From NCBI GenBank assembly GCA_933822405.4, contig CAKOGP040001112.1, positions 62,001 to 126,000 on the forward strand: 64,000 nucleotides of DNA, given 5' to 3'. The position numbers and the translations under genes are program-made. The notes under the pieces are model-generated. The model was given only the letters and a program-made list of their open reading frames with translations, did not search any database and was not told where the DNA came from. Shown one piece after another: positions 31,332-42,982 of the stretch. This DNA is from Cylindrotheca closterium (taxonomy: Eukaryota; Bacillariophyta; Bacillariophyceae; Bacillariales; Bacillariaceae). The stretch's first letter is position 1. The number at the start of each line of letters is the position of its first letter.

Positions 31332-33605
31332 GCTTGTAAAAGTATATGGAAGACTCTGGTTGCCAATTCCTGCAGCCGCTGGTTTCAGTTGGTCATGTGA
31401 CGTTTGCTGTGCGATGCTTTTTTTGTTGTTGCGCGGTCTGGCACGTCGTGCGTGACATTAGTTTCACGTATTATGTGGAAACACCTTCAAGAAACCAATC
31501 GGTACATACATAACACGCAACAAGGCACTGCTTGCGAGGTTTCCGGCAACCAACGGTATTCACATTTGCACCGCTAGACTACAATAGCTTGTATCCAGAT
31601 CTGGCATCTGAACTGCTTCTTCTTTTCTTGTATTATGGATTCCGAACCAGAAGTACTAATATCATAGTACCAGCAAGAAGAGGGCGGAGTAGGAATCGAA
31701 GGGCCCAACCAAGGAAGTATGCCGTATGCACTCAGAACCGGCCTCCATCATTAAAAAATTGTAGATGGTCCAAAAGTCAGAAAAACTTCCAACCACAAGA
31801 CCGGACTCATTCCAATAATAGCCTTCTCCCAGCAACTTCTTGGGTCTCATCACACTTCATATCGTGATAATTGGGTTGGTCTCTTCTTCACTTGCATTCG
31901 AGTGAACGAAGGTGCCAACAATTGAATGCAGGTCTCATCGATGAAGCACTTGTGTTCAAAAGAGCGGTATGCGCTTGGTTCATCATCACTTCCGGCTCTA
32001 TTCAGCAGAGTGGGACCCTCCTCGTCATTTGTCCGTATTGTATAAAACAACGCAAAATCGTCATGCCAAACCGTCGAGGAGGTGTCAACAATTCAATGTA
32101 GGTATCATCGATAAAGCAATTGTGTTTAGGAGTGATCTGTGCTTGGTTCACCTATAGCTCTATATTCAGCAGAGCAATACCATCTCGTCCATCCAGTCTG
32201 CATTTTATAAAACAACGCAAACTCATCATGTTACACCGTCCAGGAGGTCCTGCAAAAGAGGAAACGATACCACTCAATGAAACCCTGAATGATGTCGGCA
32301 GTCAGATCACTGTTGTAAGAGATCATCGACGATCAATTGCAGACAATATTCCTCACTAGCATACTGAGAATTGTGTGTACTCCTTGCGCCTCAGCATGCT
32401 GCGAAAATTATGCACTCAAGAACTGGGCATGTTGGGAGTTTTCCACTCGCAATCCTCTAGCATGGTGAGGCTCGCATCTTGAACAGGCGCTCTCCTTTAT
32501 TGTCCGCAGCTATTTTGGTGCTGCGCTAGTCGCATAGCTTCAGCTCTCTTCATGATGAGAACTGACAGCCAGGTAATCAGTGGGCTCGCTTACTTTTTTG
32601 GTTTTTCGACGTGCAAACGCAGTGTCCAATGAAGATGGGAACATTGCACTATAATCACCCGCAGAGCAAGCTTTATGCTTTTCAACCTCAAGATGATCGA
32701 TCTGGCCTTTGCTTGACTACTTAGAGGACGCATCTTGTGAAAGAGCGTCGTGGCATTGTCAATCCAAAGAGACAAACATCAGAGCCTTTTGAGCAATGGG
32801 TAAAGGCGCCATACTGGTACGAGACAGAAGTGCCTTCAAATCAGGTATTTAAAGCCGTGTGCGTGCACTGCAATTCCAGCGAACCAATAAATAAAAAATC
32901 ACCTTTTAGCGGCGCAAGTGGACAGCATTCCAGCGAACCCATCACCTTTTAGCAAGGAACTCACCCATGAAACAGTTTCGCTCGCACGAGAAGCGGGGGA
33001 TTTCCTAAAAGGGTGGGGATAAATGAAATATTTTAAAATACGAAATATCAACAGCTGTCCTACCGGTATCCTTATTGTAGGGTAGGACACAAAAATTGCT
33101 GCTGGTATCAAGGATGATACTAATAGACCCTACTGAGGTGATTATTATGGTATTGACTTCGGGTAGGCATTGCGAATGGACCAACATCATTCATCTTTGT
33201 TGGTGGTAGTAGTGGTAGTATGCCGTGGAGCATGCTTCAATCCTTGGGAGCTATACCGGTATCATTTTTTTCATGCCGTACAGTGCCGGATGTCTTGAAT
33301 TCAAGGCAGAGGCTTCGTAGAGCCCGTGAAGGCCATAATGCGGCCATAATTTGCTCGCTCGCCTCATCGCCAAGCAAGATGAACGTGGATATGCTGATTC
33401 CAAAACGGAGGACACTTTGCTGCTTCGCGTCATTTGTCCTCGAGTCATCCACGCAGTTACAGTCCATGCTGCAGCAACCATCACATCCAGACAACACATT
33501 ATAGGATACTTACACTCTGTTTCACCTACGTCCCCGATTCTCGAAATGAAAGTGAGATCTACAGTAGCTCCACAAAAAGTTGACTCTTGTGAATTCCATA
33601 GCGAC
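31332..33605. other. gene-poor region with a short tandem repeat
   Basis: 2.3 kb. Contains the tandem repeat at 31911-32250 and a TACCGGTA-type stretch at about 33060. No coding frame in it is convincing. Confidence 0.5.
31911..32250. repeat. tandem repeat, two units of about 165-170 bp
   Basis: GGTG(C/T)CAACAATT(G/C)AATG(C/T)AGGT starts at 31911 and 32081, and TATAAAACAACGCAAA at 32041 and 32206. Between them TCATCGAT(G/A)AAGCA(C/A)TTGTGTT and CTCTAT(A)TTCAGCAGAG are also repeated. The minus strand gives a CFID(E/D)T(C/Y)I(Q/E)LL(A/T)P peptide in both units, so a coding relic is possible. Confidence 0.8.
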
Positions 33606-34115
33606 TCAAAGCTTCCAGAGATTCAAAAACAATTGTGCTTCTCCAACTGATGCGGTCTTGCACGGTATAGTTTTTGCATGCTTCTCCTTATCATATGGCA
33701 TTCCTGCTTTTCTTTGCCGCCTCGCCTTTCGCTTGGCTTTGCCGCCCCCAGCTGGAAGCGTCACAGTAGAGTTCCCATGCTGTATTTTGTTGGAAGATTT
33801 CCCGACTGGTAACTTGTCAGATGTACAGTTTACCGCATTATTCTGATCTTCATTTCCATCGCTGTGTTGAGAATTGCCGTCACAATTGCCGTCAGTGTTA
33901 TCATCATTCAGCAAACTTGCAATTGCTGCTAGTTTGGAATTTGAGGCGAAATCAGAAGGGAGGCCTTCTGAGAACAGAGGGCACCAAGATTCCTCTTTGC
34001 CTTGGTTTCGACATTTGTTGGTGGCCTGCACTTTGTTTGATCTCTCTTCCTTCTCCTCGACCATTCTCGTTACTCCCATCTTTCCCCACCACACGCTGAT
34101 TTTTGCTTCTGTCAT
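33606..34115 (-). CDS. small basic/Asn-Asp-rich protein, unknown, divergent to the DOT1-like gene
   Basis: About 169 residues if started at the ATG at 34115 (MTEAKISVWWGKMG); an in-frame ATG at 34166 adds 17. A short N-terminal segment is followed by a charged helix (MVEEKEERSNKVQ), a low-complexity Asn/Asp region and a basic patch (GGGKAKRKARRQRK). No family recognised. It runs away from the DOT1-like gene 250-400 bp upstream, consistent with a shared promoter. The call rests only on open length and composition, so it may be false or incomplete. Confidence 0.4.
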   Translation of the reverse strand: MTEAKISVWWGKMGVTRMVEEKEERSNKVQATNKCRNQGKEESWCPLFSEGLPSDFASNSKLAAIASLLNDDNTDGNCDGNSQHSDGNEDQNNAVNCTSDKLPVGKSSNKIQHGNSTVTLPAGGGKAKRKARRQRKAGMPYDKEKHAKTIPCKTASVGEAQLFLNLWKL

Positions 34116-34362
34116 TTGAAGCGCATGTTTAGTTCGTGACTGGACTAAAATCGCCGAAGTCAACACGCACGTAGATACCTACGTCTCTGCCATAGTATGT
34201 GGTCATGATTATTTAGCGATATATACGCAAGGAAGTGCTGCCACAGCGAAAAACAGATCCATCATCACCAACTTTACTTCTGTGGGGTATCACTTGCATC
34301 CCCAAGGCAAAGCTTTCTTTATATCCCGTAATAGCAACCATTCAACAGCAAAAAGATTGAAA

Positions 34363-35752
34363 ATGTCAAAGGTGGCTGCCCAAAGACGATCAGTGGCGAA
34401 AGGAAAGGGTTCAAAAGCGACAGCAGCAAGAACCATCAGCATTTCTCCCATGGAAGCGACTGCGAATGCGATCGTAACTCCTGTATCGAAGACACCAGCG
34501 GAGCGAGGAAAGGCAAAATCATCAAAGTCTAATGCGCGCCGTACTTTGTTCCCAGCTAGTGCACCAGCTGATTCTTCGGCCGTTTTGGTGTCCCCTCAAC
34601 CAAAGAAGGGAACCATTGGTGGTGAGGATGATGACACTGAGTTTGCCATAATGCAACGAAAGAGGAAATCGACAATCACTGCACGACCTCCGGCAAAGCG
34701 AAGACTCATTTTTGGAAAACTCGTCAGTATACCAGAGCCCTTGCCCAACGTCCGACAAGTGTACAAGATTGTGAACAAGCTCACGGGAAGCCTTGGTGGA
34801 AATGGCTATAGTGGACCCATATATGGTGAATTGACAATGGGATCTATGCAAAAGATGATCGATCTCATGATGGAGCACACGCATTTGAATGAGCACAGCC
34901 GTTTCATTGATGTCGGATCTGGTATTGGCAAACCTAATCTTCATGTGTCGCAATATCCAGGTGTCGAGTTCTCATGCGGTGTTGAAATGGAACATACTCG
35001 ATGGAGCTTGGGAATGACATGTCTCAAAGCCATCTTGGATGAAGCCCAAACGCAACAGCAACAAAACATAACAGCTGACAAGTCCATTCGAGGGGGGAAC
35101 TGCATGTTTTTGCACCATAACATCTTGGAAGCCAAAACTTTTGATCCATTCACCCATGTTTACATGTTTAGTATCGGTACGTCAATTTTCAGACAGTTTG
35201 TCTCGTCGGTGTTGTTTTGTAAGACGGCACTCACTCTCCTTTCATGCCACTCTTTCCGTCCTCCTGCTTTCACTCACCATAGGATTTCCTCCGCCTCTTT
35301 GGACAAGACTTTCTGAAATGTGGAATAAGAGCGGTCGCTCGGCATCACCAGCAGAGCCGGAAGGTACCCAAAATTGCGAATACTTGATTTGCTATCACGG
35401 TCCCAAAGCGATCATTGAAGATTACGAATTTGATGTTGAACTGATGGCACAAATGCCTACTTCCATGCATGGTTCGAAAGAGGGTCACATGGGATACATC
35501 TACAAACGAATGACCAAATCCTCTGCAGGCAAGGGGAAGAACTCGAAAGACAGTGGCGAGAAACAAAAGGCTTCGTCGAGAAGGGCAATCAAATGCGACC
35601 CACTCTTTCAACATTCGTTTCACCTGGTCCAACAAGGACTGAATCCTTTGCACGAACATGTTTCCCAACAGTTGGAAGAGACTTTAGGCGGTGGGCGAAG
35701 AACTCGACGATCTACAAAGCGGGTCTTAACTCGGGCATCAGGTTATGAATGA
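34363..35752 (+). CDS. DOT1-like histone methyltransferase
   Basis: Two exons, 34363-35176 and 35283-35752, joined within a Gly codon (MFSIG | FPPPLW), 427 residues. The N-terminus is basic and disordered, typical of nuclear proteins. The DOT1 fold begins around residue 120: the YGELT motif, then the SAM-binding loop FIDVGSGIGKPNLHV, then GVEMEHTRW and the HHNILE strand. DOT1 enzymes methylate histone H3 Lys79 on nucleosomes. Glycine-rich motif I is intact, so activity is plausible. The second exon carries a Lys/Ser-rich insert and a basic C-terminus (GGGRRTRRSTKRV). The spacing after motif I departs from animal DOT1L, so the exact substrate is not certain. Confidence 0.8.
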
Positions 35753-36169
35753 GAAAAACTATTCTGGTTGCAGATCAAGAACGTGGGATGCTAATATAGT
35801 CTCAGGAGGAGAACAGCCATTCGCCTGAAAGAAAGAAAACGACTCATAAACAAAATAAAATTGGAAGATTGACAAACCAGACATTGTCGATCAAGTTATG
35901 ACAAGCTGTAGTATAACACAATTTTAACATATAATCGATTGGGGCAAATTGGAAAATGAGGAGGGCATGGAAGTACAGTACCGGTAGGTGTGTTGCGAGA
36001 CTATAATATCCAAGAACCAAAAGAAGTGTACTATCTCCGGGTTTCTTGGTCGTGTAAAAAAGACGAAATACAGTAGATATACCGTTTCCTCATCTATCGG
36101 TATGATGAATGATACCCATGAATCTCTCGTGAATTGTTCACCAACTTTTGATATAGTATTCTCAAAACA
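35753..36169. other. intergenic region, nothing recognised
   Basis: 417 bp between two plus-strand genes; AT-rich with a short ACCGGTA stretch at 35981. No gene seen. Confidence 0.4.
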
Positions 36170-37297
36170 ATGTTGGCACCTCACATCATCATTGATGAGG
36201 AAGATTTCCGATCCTTGTGCCAAAGAGTCGCCTCTAATGACGAGACCTCGGATATTGTGTCCTTGACGACAAGTTCCAGATCGGACAACGAAGGGGCACG
36301 ACAAATAGGATTTGTGATGATGGATCAAGATGTCAGGGACTTGGCACAGGCGTTGGCACAGAATACTGCTGTGACTGAACTCTATATCAACATCACAAGA
36401 ATTTCAGTCCGGGGGGCAATAGCGCTGATGCCATACATCATATCCAGCAAGACATTGGGTATTTTGGGTCTTCAGGGAAAGTTGAAACCAGATTGGAACT
36501 TTGACATTGAAGATGACGACGATGAAGATGACGACTTCGAGTTGGAAAATCGTCAAGTGGTGGCAATCGAGGTTCTGATACGAGCAGCTGTGCAGAACAG
36601 ATTTGGGCTGACTCTCGAACTACAGAGTTGTCCTGTGGCACGGTCCAGCCTAAGAGTATGTTTTCAGCCGAATAGCTATTTGTGCGAATTATCCGTTGGA
36701 GCTGGCAACTGCCAAATGATTGAAGATGATGAGGACCTTCTAGCTGATGGATTAGTTTATAGTACCAAGCTCCAAGAAGTTACCATTGTCCAAAATGATG
36801 GGGACAAAGGACTGTCCAACTTTCTCTTTCAGTGTTGTGTCCATTTGCCATGTCTCGAGAAAATCTACATTGGAGGAAATTGTAGTGTTCCAGCTGCTTT
36901 ATCGCAGGTTCATACTTTACAAGATGTTTCCTATATGAACGAGTCTGCCGATGAGAATCCCGACGCAATAAGCTCTCTTACCTGTTTTATTGAGAACGCT
37001 GACAGTCTGAATCGGTTATTTTTACAGTTGGTCGACCTAGCTGAGGACCAAATAGAGGGCTTGAGGCTTGCATCTGAACACAACCGTAGTTTGACCCACA
37101 TTTGGCAGAGCCCAAGGTTTTGCAAGAAGCTTTCTGATTACAGCCGGCGGAATGCTGCTTTCTTGACAAAATGGCAAGATTTGAGAACGGAAATCGAAGA
37201 CACTCTTTTTCCTTTTGCAGCCGAGGTTGCAACCAAGTCAAATATCGGTCGCTCTTCCCTTTACCTTCGTCTTCCACAGATTCTAAGTAGGGAATAA
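36170..37297 (+). CDS. leucine-rich repeat protein, unknown function
   Basis: 375 residues, no intron required. Degenerate leucine-rich repeats occur around residues 70-110 (AVTELYINITRISVRGAIAL), 165-215 and 225-285 (LPCLEKIYIGGN, SLNRLFLQL), interrupted by an acidic loop (DIEDDDDEDDDFE). It ends with a helical segment and LRLPQILSRE. The pattern resembles ribonuclease-inhibitor-like LRR proteins that are common in diatoms and probably mediate protein contacts. No catalytic domain or signal peptide is visible. Confidence 0.7.
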   Translation: MLAPHIIIDEEDFRSLCQRVASNDETSDIVSLTTSSRSDNEGARQIGFVMMDQDVRDLAQALAQNTAVTELYINITRISVRGAIALMPYIISSKTLGILGLQGKLKPDWNFDIEDDDDEDDDFELENRQVVAIEVLIRAAVQNRFGLTLELQSCPVARSSLRVCFQPNSYLCELSVGAGNCQMIEDDEDLLADGLVYSTKLQEVTIVQNDGDKGLSNFLFQCCVHLPCLEKIYIGGNCSVPAALSQVHTLQDVSYMNESADENPDAISSLTCFIENADSLNRLFLQLVDLAEDQIEGLRLASEHNRSLTHIWQSPRFCKKLSDYSRRNAAFLTKWQDLRTEIEDTLFPFAAEVATKSNIGRSSLYLRLPQILSRE

Positions 37298-37433
37298 CAA
37301 GAGCCAAAAATATTATGATGCTATGAAAAGTAGACTTTTGAAATATATTTAGTTCTATGTTTTACTTCTAATCGTACAACAACAAAGAAAAGGCGTTTGG
37401 GTGCTTTCCTCTGTGGCGCTCCGAATAGCAAAA

Positions 37434-40400
37434 TTATTCCACTTGATTGATTTGCACAAGTCCGTTCAGCTGTTCCTCCTGCTCGTTGATTCGGACAGCC
37501 TCATTATGAGCCTGTTGAAGGGATCGTCGGTGCTGGGCATTGAGAGAATCAGCGAATCGAGTACGCAAGCTGATATCGTTCGATAGTGTTGTCTGAAGCC
37601 GATTGAGAGTTCCTGATGCACTCTGTTGGAGTACTTGATCTGTGCGGTAGTTTGCAAGACACCACTCCAGCATCTGGTAACAGTTTGGAGTCCACAGAAG
37701 CGTTTCATGATAACCGGGCGTCAAAGATAGATTGTGCAGAACCAAGCAAGCTCGATTCAGAATCGCTTCACTGGAACACAAATTTGTCATTGCGCGCACA
37801 ACAAGGACTCCAATCTTTCCAACAAGTCCATCGATGATTTCTTTCTCGTTGGTTTTGTTGTTGGTCTCGCCAAGCTGGTCTTGCATTGGGTCTGAGTTGG
37901 TTCGGTTCAAGCTTATGGCTGAAGGGATAACAGTAAAATATGGTGTGAAAGTGAGTTCACAGGATCTGCGGAAGACAAAAGTAACCCAACAGACAATACT
38001 TACAGGGAATGACGAGATTGATCAGCGCAAAGAGTGCTCGGAACTGAACTTCGGCGTTGAATGGATGACGCGACATTGCGTTCAAAGTAACCTGGATTCC
38101 ACCAAGCTTCACCAGTACTGCTTTCTGAGCTGGAGCAAGCGCAATGTTCACCAAGGCCCAGCAGCTCATGGCTTGCAATATTTCATTGTCTTCAAATCGA
38201 CGCATCGAGTCGAGCATCACTGCAATTCCATTCTTTCGGTGCTGTGACGTTTGACTGCCAAAAATGCCAGATGCAAGCATCGAGCTATGGAAGAGCATTC
38301 CTTCTTTACCACCAAGAGGTCGCGCCAATAGCACAATGGTGTGGAATGCAGCAATATGAAGCTGTTCACTCTTGTCAAAGAGAATCATCGCACGGAGGAT
38401 GACATCCGTGAGACCAGTTCGCTGTGCGGTCATTCGTTGCTTCTCGTCTTCGAGCAAGAACGGCAGGACCTTCAAGCAGAGAATTTGAATACCTTCGACA
38501 TCCAGGAAAGCAACCATCCAGTTCACAATAGAATATATTGCGCAGGACCACGGGAGAGCTAGATTTCCAACATCTCCAGCTTTAGAGGGTCCAAGCAGGC
38601 GATCGGTGATCATGGATCTTCCGGCGAGCTTGGGTTTCTTTCTCTGAATTTGATCTTCGGGATAGGATCCTGCTGCTGATCTCTGTGAAGATGTAACGTA
38701 GTTAGCAAAAAAAAATTCGAAAAGCGGAACACTACGCGAAACGATTCTTACCTTGTCCGGTGTTGTGCGACCAGCGGATACTTTGGCAACTCCAACAACA
38801 CCTTCCGACTTGGCTTCTTCCACTGCACCCCTGGCCCGAGCCAAAAAGAGCTGAAGATTCCGATTGGATCCCAAGAGTAACGGTGGTCCACGTTTGCTGT
38901 TCCTGCCCCGTTGTGCAATCCCGCCGTAGTCAATGAAGGTTGGTTCTCTTCCGTTCAATGCATCTTCTCGAATTTGAGATAGATACTTCATACATCTCAC
39001 AAAGGATGTGTAGAGAAGTCGGTAACGGTCCAGCGAGACAAAGGAATTCTCGTTTGTGTCGCTATCTGTGTAGTCCTCCATTTTTGCCTTGAACGGTTCC
39101 GCCAGACACAAGGTTCTCCATAGTTCTGGCTGAAGAGTAACTGTCTCACGCCAATCTTTGGAGAGTGGCATTGATAGAACATCCATGATATCTGGAGGGT
39201 TCAAGAAGGTGAATACCTGAGCCATCACATCCGATCCCAAACTCAGGATTGGAGGTCGTCGATCGAGTTTGGACTCGGAATCAATGACAGCCACGTCGGG
39301 CCTCGGCCACTCGGCGGGTGTCTTGCGACTCCACGTCCCGACATCCGCAGCCTTTCGTTTCTTTGTCGTGGCCTTGATAAATTTCACTTGATCTTCTTCC
39401 ACTGCCCGCTTGGCATGCAAGTATGTGACTTCCAAGTCATCCAAGTCGTCCCTTTCGTTTGACAAAGAAAGAGACGGGGATGCAGACTGCACTGATTCAT
39501 CAAAATCATTGATGGACAGTTCCACAGCATTGTCCTCATTGAGCATGGATGCACCCGAACTAAAGTCGGCAATCTCGGAGCTTGAGGAAGACGAATAGTT
39601 CTCAATGCTCTCAGATCTCTTGGGGGGCTTGAGGCCTTTGCGAGAGCGGTGTCGCCTCGACATGGAGCGGAATTGGGACTCTTCAGTCGAAGATACCGAT
39701 GGCGAAGACGAACATGAGGATTCTTGCTGCCCAGAGTTTGATGAAGCAGATCCTGCATACCCTCCTTCTGTTCCACTTCCAGAAGAACTTCCTTCACCAC
39801 CTTCAGTAATGGAGCCTTCAGAGTCGGGTGATGGTGATGGATCTCGGAATCGAATGGCGGCTGTATCGCGTCTTTGGGAACCGGTTTTTTTACTTGTGAG
39901 CTTCAGCTTTGCAGCCTTGCTACTTGATCCTGGAGACTTGGTTCGGCTCGCGATTGTTCCTTCCAGTGATGAAGAGGAATCGGTTGCTGAGGTTTGAGGT
40001 CCATGTCTTGCTTCTCCATGTCTGCTGGGAAGCTTGTTAAACCTCTTGCGCATCGGGTGGTATCCAGACTCACGGTGTGACTTCAAGAGATTCTCTTTGA
40101 AAGGATCTACTTCTCCACCGCTGCCAGATGATGATACATTGGTGGTAGTGTCGGAATTTGGAGGAAGCAAGCGAGAGGCTACCACCGCTGATGGTCCTCT
40201 CAGAATTTTGCTAGGGGATCCATCGTCTCGGGGCAATTGGAGGGTCGAACTATCATTCTCGAGCACTCGGCGTCTCGCTTGATGTCGAAGGTGATGTAAT
40301 CTCATAACGTCGCTGCAACTTTCGTCTTGTGGCATGGATATGGCACCCATTCCGTTTCCCCAAGAGGAATCTGGGTCATCTCCTCCGGAGGACGTATTTG

Positions 40401-41025
40401 TTGCAGTAGTTGTGGTGACAACATTGCCACTGTTTCCGCTTCCATCGGACATGTTCAATGGTTCTCGTTGTTGATGTTTTTTCTGTTCAGAGGTGAGCGA
40501 TGCTTGCGCCTTTCCCGAATCTTCTCCGTATGAGCCTTTCGATCGTGCTATCAGTGAAGTAGACTGGGTGGTAGTCATCATTGCCAACTTTGTCTCTTGC
40601 CCGTTTCTACCTCCTGGATCCCGAGCCTGTTGGTAAGTCGTAGAGCCATGCACTCTTCCAGAAGCCGCGTGGTGATTCGTGCGTGACCCCAATGATAAAG
40701 ATGGAAGTAGACCGGTCATTTGATGCCCTTTCACACCGTAGTGCAACGCCATGTTTGCTTCGTCCTCGTGCTGTGCACTCTCTGGTGCTATGCGTAGATT
40801 CGAAGGCGGTGACGATAAGGATGACTCCAGACTACTGCTGCTAGATGAGCCCTGAAACGCCCGATTCCCATTGGAAGAATCTATTTCGATGCTTTCCGCT
40901 GGATTTGGTGTTTCTACTCTTCGCTGTATTTGCTGCATTGATGATGCCTCTGTCTCGGCTGTGTTCAAGCTCACTTGTTGTTGTTGTTGCATGTTGTTTG
41001 TTATTGATGTTGATGCTTTGTTCAT
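37434..41025 (-). CDS. F-box / armadillo-repeat protein, copy 1 (long)
   Basis: Three exons on the minus strand: 41025-38752, 38682-38004 and 37918-37434, 1145 residues. A disordered Ser-rich region of about 580 residues comes first. An F-box-like motif follows at about 595-645 (ILSLGSDVMAQVFTFLNPPD, then WRTLCLAEPF), then armadillo-type helices (SCAIYSIVNWMVAFLDVEGI, VLLARPLGGKEGM, CWALVNIALAPAQKAVLVKLG). F-box proteins of this kind recruit substrates to SCF ubiquitin ligases, with the ARM part binding the target (inference). The 69-nt intron 38683-38751 has no stop and is a multiple of three; it is called because the paralogue at 47437 has an intron at the same place. The last intron brings in the homologous NRACLVLHNLSLTPGY segment. 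Confidence 0.82.
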
Positions 41026-42478
41026 GTTTTTTTTGTTTACACAAGATTGTTTTGACAGCAGCAGATTCTGAAACAGAAGGTCCCAGGTTTGCTTGGTGCT
41101 ATGTTTGTGTGGTTTGGCCGAAGCAGCTGTCGAAATGATGGACCATCTGTTGGAAGTCGTATGGTGGGATCCATAAATAACTAGTCAAATCCACACGTGT
41201 GGTATTTTAATCGTTTAACGATTTTCCGTCAGTTTCGGGCAGCTGCTATTCAAAGTCGTTCGTTTGTGGGAATCAAAGGTTGCAGAAGGTCGTTCACTTT
41301 TAATTGTATTAAACGTAAGTTCAATTTTAATCGAGCCAGCCGGAATCCAGTTTGAGACGAAGACAACATTTCATCGTTTGCCATCTGGAAAAACAAGTTG
41401 GTCCAACAAAGAGGAGGAGCTCCTGCTCACAGATGTTCATGTCAGTTGTCAAGTTCTCCAATAGACCTACTTTGTCACAGAGACATTGAAAACTAAAAGT
41501 TGGATATGCGGAAGGTTGGACGAAGAACGAAGGACGATATAGCCAGGTATCCTACTGGAAGAAGCAGGTCGTGGTACTCGTACTAATAATATAAAATAAA
41601 CAAGCGTTCTACTTCATAATCCATATTACCATGTAAAGTGATCAGCGAGCAAACATCGGCCATAGCAGCAAGAGCTTGTTTTTAAAAGTTTCTATCTCCT
41701 CGCTTTTAAAAAGTGGGAGAATGCTGGACTATCTAGCTAAGCGTACTTCTTTCATAAGATTAGTGGCAGCCATGCAATATCACCAGCAAACACCATCAGC
41801 AAAAAATAGTTCCAGCAGCATGGGCCGGCTTGTTGGGCTATTAGATCTTCCAGAATGATAAGATGATGCCTTGTTGGCTTCAACAAGATGGCTAGAGGAT
41901 GATACCTGGCTAGCGCGCTGTGAGTGGTGTGCAGCATGTTCATGGGAGAGGCTCATTTGCATGACGCATTGGGCGGGCTCATGGTGACGAGATTCTGAAT
42001 AACCGATCATCATGGGATATGTTTCGGTATCGATACGAAGTGATACTTGCCTTTACAATCCTAGTGGCGGAACGTCATCGCAGATGGTGTCCAAAGGCCA
42101 ACATACTAAATGGACTGCCAGCAGAGTTTTCACATGATGTTGTTGTACCATCTTTGAAAGGAAATCTCTTCACTAGATTCGCCTTTGAGGTTGGCGTTAG
42201 GTTAACCCCAACCTTAACTTGAACGGTCAACAGCGATCTTGATGTTGTATTTGACGGTCAGACAATGATGACAATAGGCGATGACACTACAAGCGACTGT
42301 TGACCACCACCAGTGTTGTATCTAGATACAAATGCTTGCTCCGATCCGATTGGTTTCCAGCATACATGTGATCTCATACAAATAACAGAAATGCCATAAT
42401 CATTGTAGAATTCAATGTGAACCTTTAGATGTTGTTGCAATGTCTATTTATTGAGTGCCGAGTCCCAGTTTGTCCATT
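41026..42478. other. intergenic region
   Basis: 1.45 kb containing the promoter of the long F-box/ARM gene on its left and the 3' end of an FYP-repeat gene on its right. A 77-codon minus frame at 41780-42013 was considered and not called. No repeat recognised. Confidence 0.4.
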
Positions 42479-42982
42479 CTAAGGAAGAGCCGTCGTTGTC
42501 TTCTTGACGGCACGGATCTCATGCAAGACAGAATGCCGACTCGTTTTCGTGGAAGTTCTGGTTTGTTTCTTTTGTTTCAGAGCAGCACGCACAGCCTTGA
42601 CGTTCTTCATGGGAGCTGATGTTTGAAGTGTTTGTGCTGCTTTCGTTGTCTCAACATTGGCTGGATAGAAGCCATAGCAGTCGCGGTTGATCTTGGGAGT
42701 GACTTTGCGGACACGGTTCTTTTCAACAGGGTAAAAAGCAAAGGAGTGGTTCTCAGCTGGACCAGTAGGGCTGTGTATCCTTGCCACCTGTTGTGGAGCC
42801 TTCTTGGAGGCTGCCTGTGTGTTGGCTTGAAACATGGAAGTGGGAACAATTTGATCATATCGGGTCTTGCGGACGGGGTAGAAAGCAAAGGAATCAGTGG
42901 TGATGGTTCGTGTAGCTTGTTGTATTCTGGCAGCTTGCTGTGGAGCCTTCTTGGTGATGGATTGTGCTGCGATGTTGAGCAT
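42479..42982 (-). CDS. FYP-repeat small basic protein, copy 1
   Basis: 167 residues from the ATG at 42982 (MLNIAAQSITKK); in-frame codons upstream to 43174 have no counterpart in the paralogue and are probably not translated. Two internal repeats of about 50 residues each contain KKAPQQ(A/V)ARI followed by SFAFYPV(R/E)K(T/N)R, and a third partial repeat has CYGFYPANVE. A basic helical C-terminus (KAVRAALKQKKQT) ends in AVKKTTTALP. Unknown family. It is divergent to, and about 75-80% identical in protein with, the gene at 44012. No signal peptide or domain is recognised. Confidence 0.75.
   Translation of the reverse strand: MLNIAAQSITKKAPQQAARIQQATRTITTDSFAFYPVRKTRYDQIVPTSMFQANTQAASKKAPQQVARIHSPTGPAENHSFAFYPVEKNRVRKVTPKINRDCYGFYPANVETTKAAQTLQTSAPMKNVKAVRAALKQKKQTRTSTKTSRHSVLHEIRAVKKTTTALP

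Noticed and set aside
34282..34362. Upstream extension of the DOT1-like frame
   Set aside because: It begins with GTG, not ATG; the first ATG in frame is at 34363.
41780..42013. Minus-strand frame of 77 codons, Ser/His-rich
   Set aside because: No paralogue, no domain, and the overlapping frame 41752-41943 is equally open; composition alone is not enough.
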